This document shows positions 6,378-6,958 of a stretch of 6,958 nt of DNA, piece by piece. The stretch lies in the NCBI GenBank assembly GCA_016207225.1, contig JACQQB010000003.1, forward strand, positions 1-6,958, read 5' to 3'. Position 1 is the stretch's first letter, and every line of letters begins with the position of its first letter. The position numbers were made by a program, and so were the translations under genes. Under the pieces are notes generated by a model that saw nothing but the letters and a program-made list of their open reading frames with translations, ran no database searches and was not told the DNA's origin. This DNA comes from Microcaldota archaeon. GTDB lineage: Archaea; Micrarchaeota; Micrarchaeia; Burarchaeales; JACQQB01.

Positions 6378-6389
6378 TAACTATAGTTA
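6378..6389. promoter_or_regulatory. 12-base perfect palindrome, candidate operator in the divergent promoter region
   Basis: TAACTATAGTTA is its own reverse complement. It lies between the hisIE TATA element and the TATA box of the toxin-antitoxin pair, about 22 bases before the latter. Toxin-antitoxin operons are commonly autoregulated through such palindromes, so it may bind the antitoxin complex. Because hisIE diverges from the same gap, it could affect both directions. Confidence 0.35.
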
Positions 6390-6410
6390 CAATAGATAAT
6401 CTACGATAGG

Positions 6411-6420
6411 TATTTAAAAG
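6411..6420 (+). promoter_or_regulatory. TATA-box promoter of the toxin-antitoxin pair
   Basis: TATTTAAAAG is a good archaeal TATA element, centred about 33 bases before the antitoxin ATG at 6449. It predicts transcription start near 6442 and a leader of only a few bases, too short for a full Shine-Dalgarno. Confidence 0.5.
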
Positions 6421-6448
6421 CAAAAGCTAACATATTACCGATGATAGT

Positions 6449-6655
6449 ATGGAAGATATCAATTTACTTAAAAGAGTAGCCCAAGACATAAACTTCCTTA
6501 AAAAGAAGGTTAACAGGATCGAAGAGGAAGTGTTAGATATAAGTAATGAATTGCACGAAGTCAGACCTGAATATATCAAGAAATTAAAAAAAATCAAAGA
6601 TGAAGGCACCATATCTCAAAAAGAATTTGAGAAAAAGTTTGGTGTGAGATTCTAA
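6449..6655 (+). CDS. Antitoxin of a RelBE-type toxin-antitoxin pair
   Basis: A 68-residue, highly charged, helical protein. Residues about 5-45 look like a coiled coil (dimerisation). The C-terminal part, with GTISQKEFEKKFGVRF (53-68), is the kind of short tail that wraps and neutralises a RelE-type toxin in archaeal RelB-like antitoxins. Assignment rests mainly on size, charge and position directly before the toxin, since antitoxins diverge quickly. No helix-turn-helix or ribbon-helix-helix domain is evident, so DNA binding by it is uncertain. Its TAA overlaps the toxin ATG by one base (TAATG), giving translational coupling. The ATG at 6449 is favoured by the nearby TATA box; only a poor GATGAT match precedes it. 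Confidence 0.8.
   Translation: MEDINLLKRVAQDINFLKKKVNRIEEEVLDISNELHEVRPEYIKKLKKIKDEGTISQKEFEKKFGVRF
6641..6648 (+). promoter_or_regulatory. Ribosome binding site of the toxin gene, inside the antitoxin
   Basis: GGTGTGAG ends six bases before the toxin ATG at 6655 and lies within the last codons of the antitoxin. It supports the start that overlaps the antitoxin stop and coupled translation of the pair. Confidence 0.5.
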
Positions 6656-6921
6656 TGTATCTAATTGAATTCTCCAAGCATCTTGAACGTGTTCTAGAAA
6701 AACTACAAAAGAAGAATAGGAAGCAGTTTGAGATTATATTAAAGAAAATAAGCGAAGTCAAAGAGCAGCCTGAGCATTATAAACCTCTAAGATACGGTCT
6801 TAAAAACCTAAGGAGAGTACACATAGACAAATCCTTTGTTTTAGTTTTCGAAATTATTGGAGATAAAATACTATTTCTAGATTTTGATCATCACGATCTA
6901 ATCTACAAAAAAAGATTCTAA
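6655..6921 (+). CDS. RelE/ParE-superfamily toxin, probable ribosome-dependent mRNA interferase
   Basis: An 88-residue protein with the RelE pattern. Two N-terminal helices (about 7-35) are followed by KPLRYGLKNLRRVHI (43-57), then the strand pair FVLVFEI (61-67) and KILFLDF (71-77), and a C-terminal DHHDLIYKK (78-86). RelE-type toxins cleave mRNA on the ribosome, with basic residues in the central strands and tail doing the chemistry; R53, R54, K85 and K86 are candidates here. ParE relatives instead poison gyrase, and sequence alone does not fully separate the two, but the DHHD-x-IYK tail is usual in archaeal RelE-like proteins. Length is normal and the frame intact. It is coupled to the antitoxin by TAATG. 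The TA genes are more AT-rich than the minus-strand operon, which fits a mobile module. Confidence 0.88.
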   Translation: MYLIEFSKHLERVLEKLQKKNRKQFEIILKKISEVKEQPEHYKPLRYGLKNLRRVHIDKSFVLVFEIIGDKILFLDFDHHDLIYKKRF

Positions 6922-6958
6922 AAAAGTTAACTCTCCCTAAATATCAATTTATTCCAAC

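Noticed and set aside
6427..6612. A 61-codon minus-strand frame antisense to the antitoxin
   Set aside because: Its Ser/Leu-rich translation mirrors the Lys/Glu-rich antitoxin. The plus-strand frame has promoter, ribosome site and toxin coupling in its favour.

Overview
This window comes from an archaeon. The tryptophanyl-tRNA synthetase is of the archaeal/eukaryotic type, there is a RAD55/KaiC-like RecA-fold ATPase, promoters look like TATA boxes (TTTATATT, TTTAAAAG), and several start codons follow GGTGA/GAGGTGAG-type Shine-Dalgarno sites. The DNA is AT-rich and genes are tightly packed, which would fit a DPANN-like or other uncultured euryarchaeal lineage. Lineage below the domain Archaea is a guess.

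Layout. Seven genes lie on the minus strand and are read right to left: hisIE (6325-5681), an unrecognised 166-residue protein (5684-5184), a RAD55/KaiC-like ATPase (5183-4452), trpS (4428-3310), a 456-residue coiled-coil membrane protein (3257-1887), a 320-residue coiled-coil membrane protein (1852-890), and a third coiled-coil protein (from 785) that leaves the window at base 1. The first four are joined by a 4-base overlap, an abutting stop/start and a 23-base gap, so they look like one operon behind a promoter just upstream of hisIE. The three coiled-coil genes follow after gaps of 52, 34 and 104 bases. They may be read through from trpS or have promoters of their own. At the right end, on the plus strand and divergent from hisIE, is a small RelB/RelE-like toxin-antitoxin pair (6449-6921).

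How the genes work together. hisIE supplies two successive steps of histidine synthesis, and trpS charges tRNA-Trp. The 166-residue protein and the ATPase are translationally coupled and probably act together in an unknown regulatory or signalling role. The least explained part is the left 3.3 kb. Two of its proteins share an architecture of basic or disordered N-terminus, long coiled coil, one membrane helix, Pro/Thr-rich linker and helical C-terminal domain. The third has a coiled coil and shares an N-terminal sequence motif with the 456-residue protein. This cluster is the best candidate here for an undescribed membrane-associated assembly. Its third gene is preceded by a 104-base gap with several mutually exclusive RNA pairings and a short overlapping reading frame, which could form a translational control element.

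Limits: all assignments rest on reading motifs and translations by eye; no database search or structure prediction was run.
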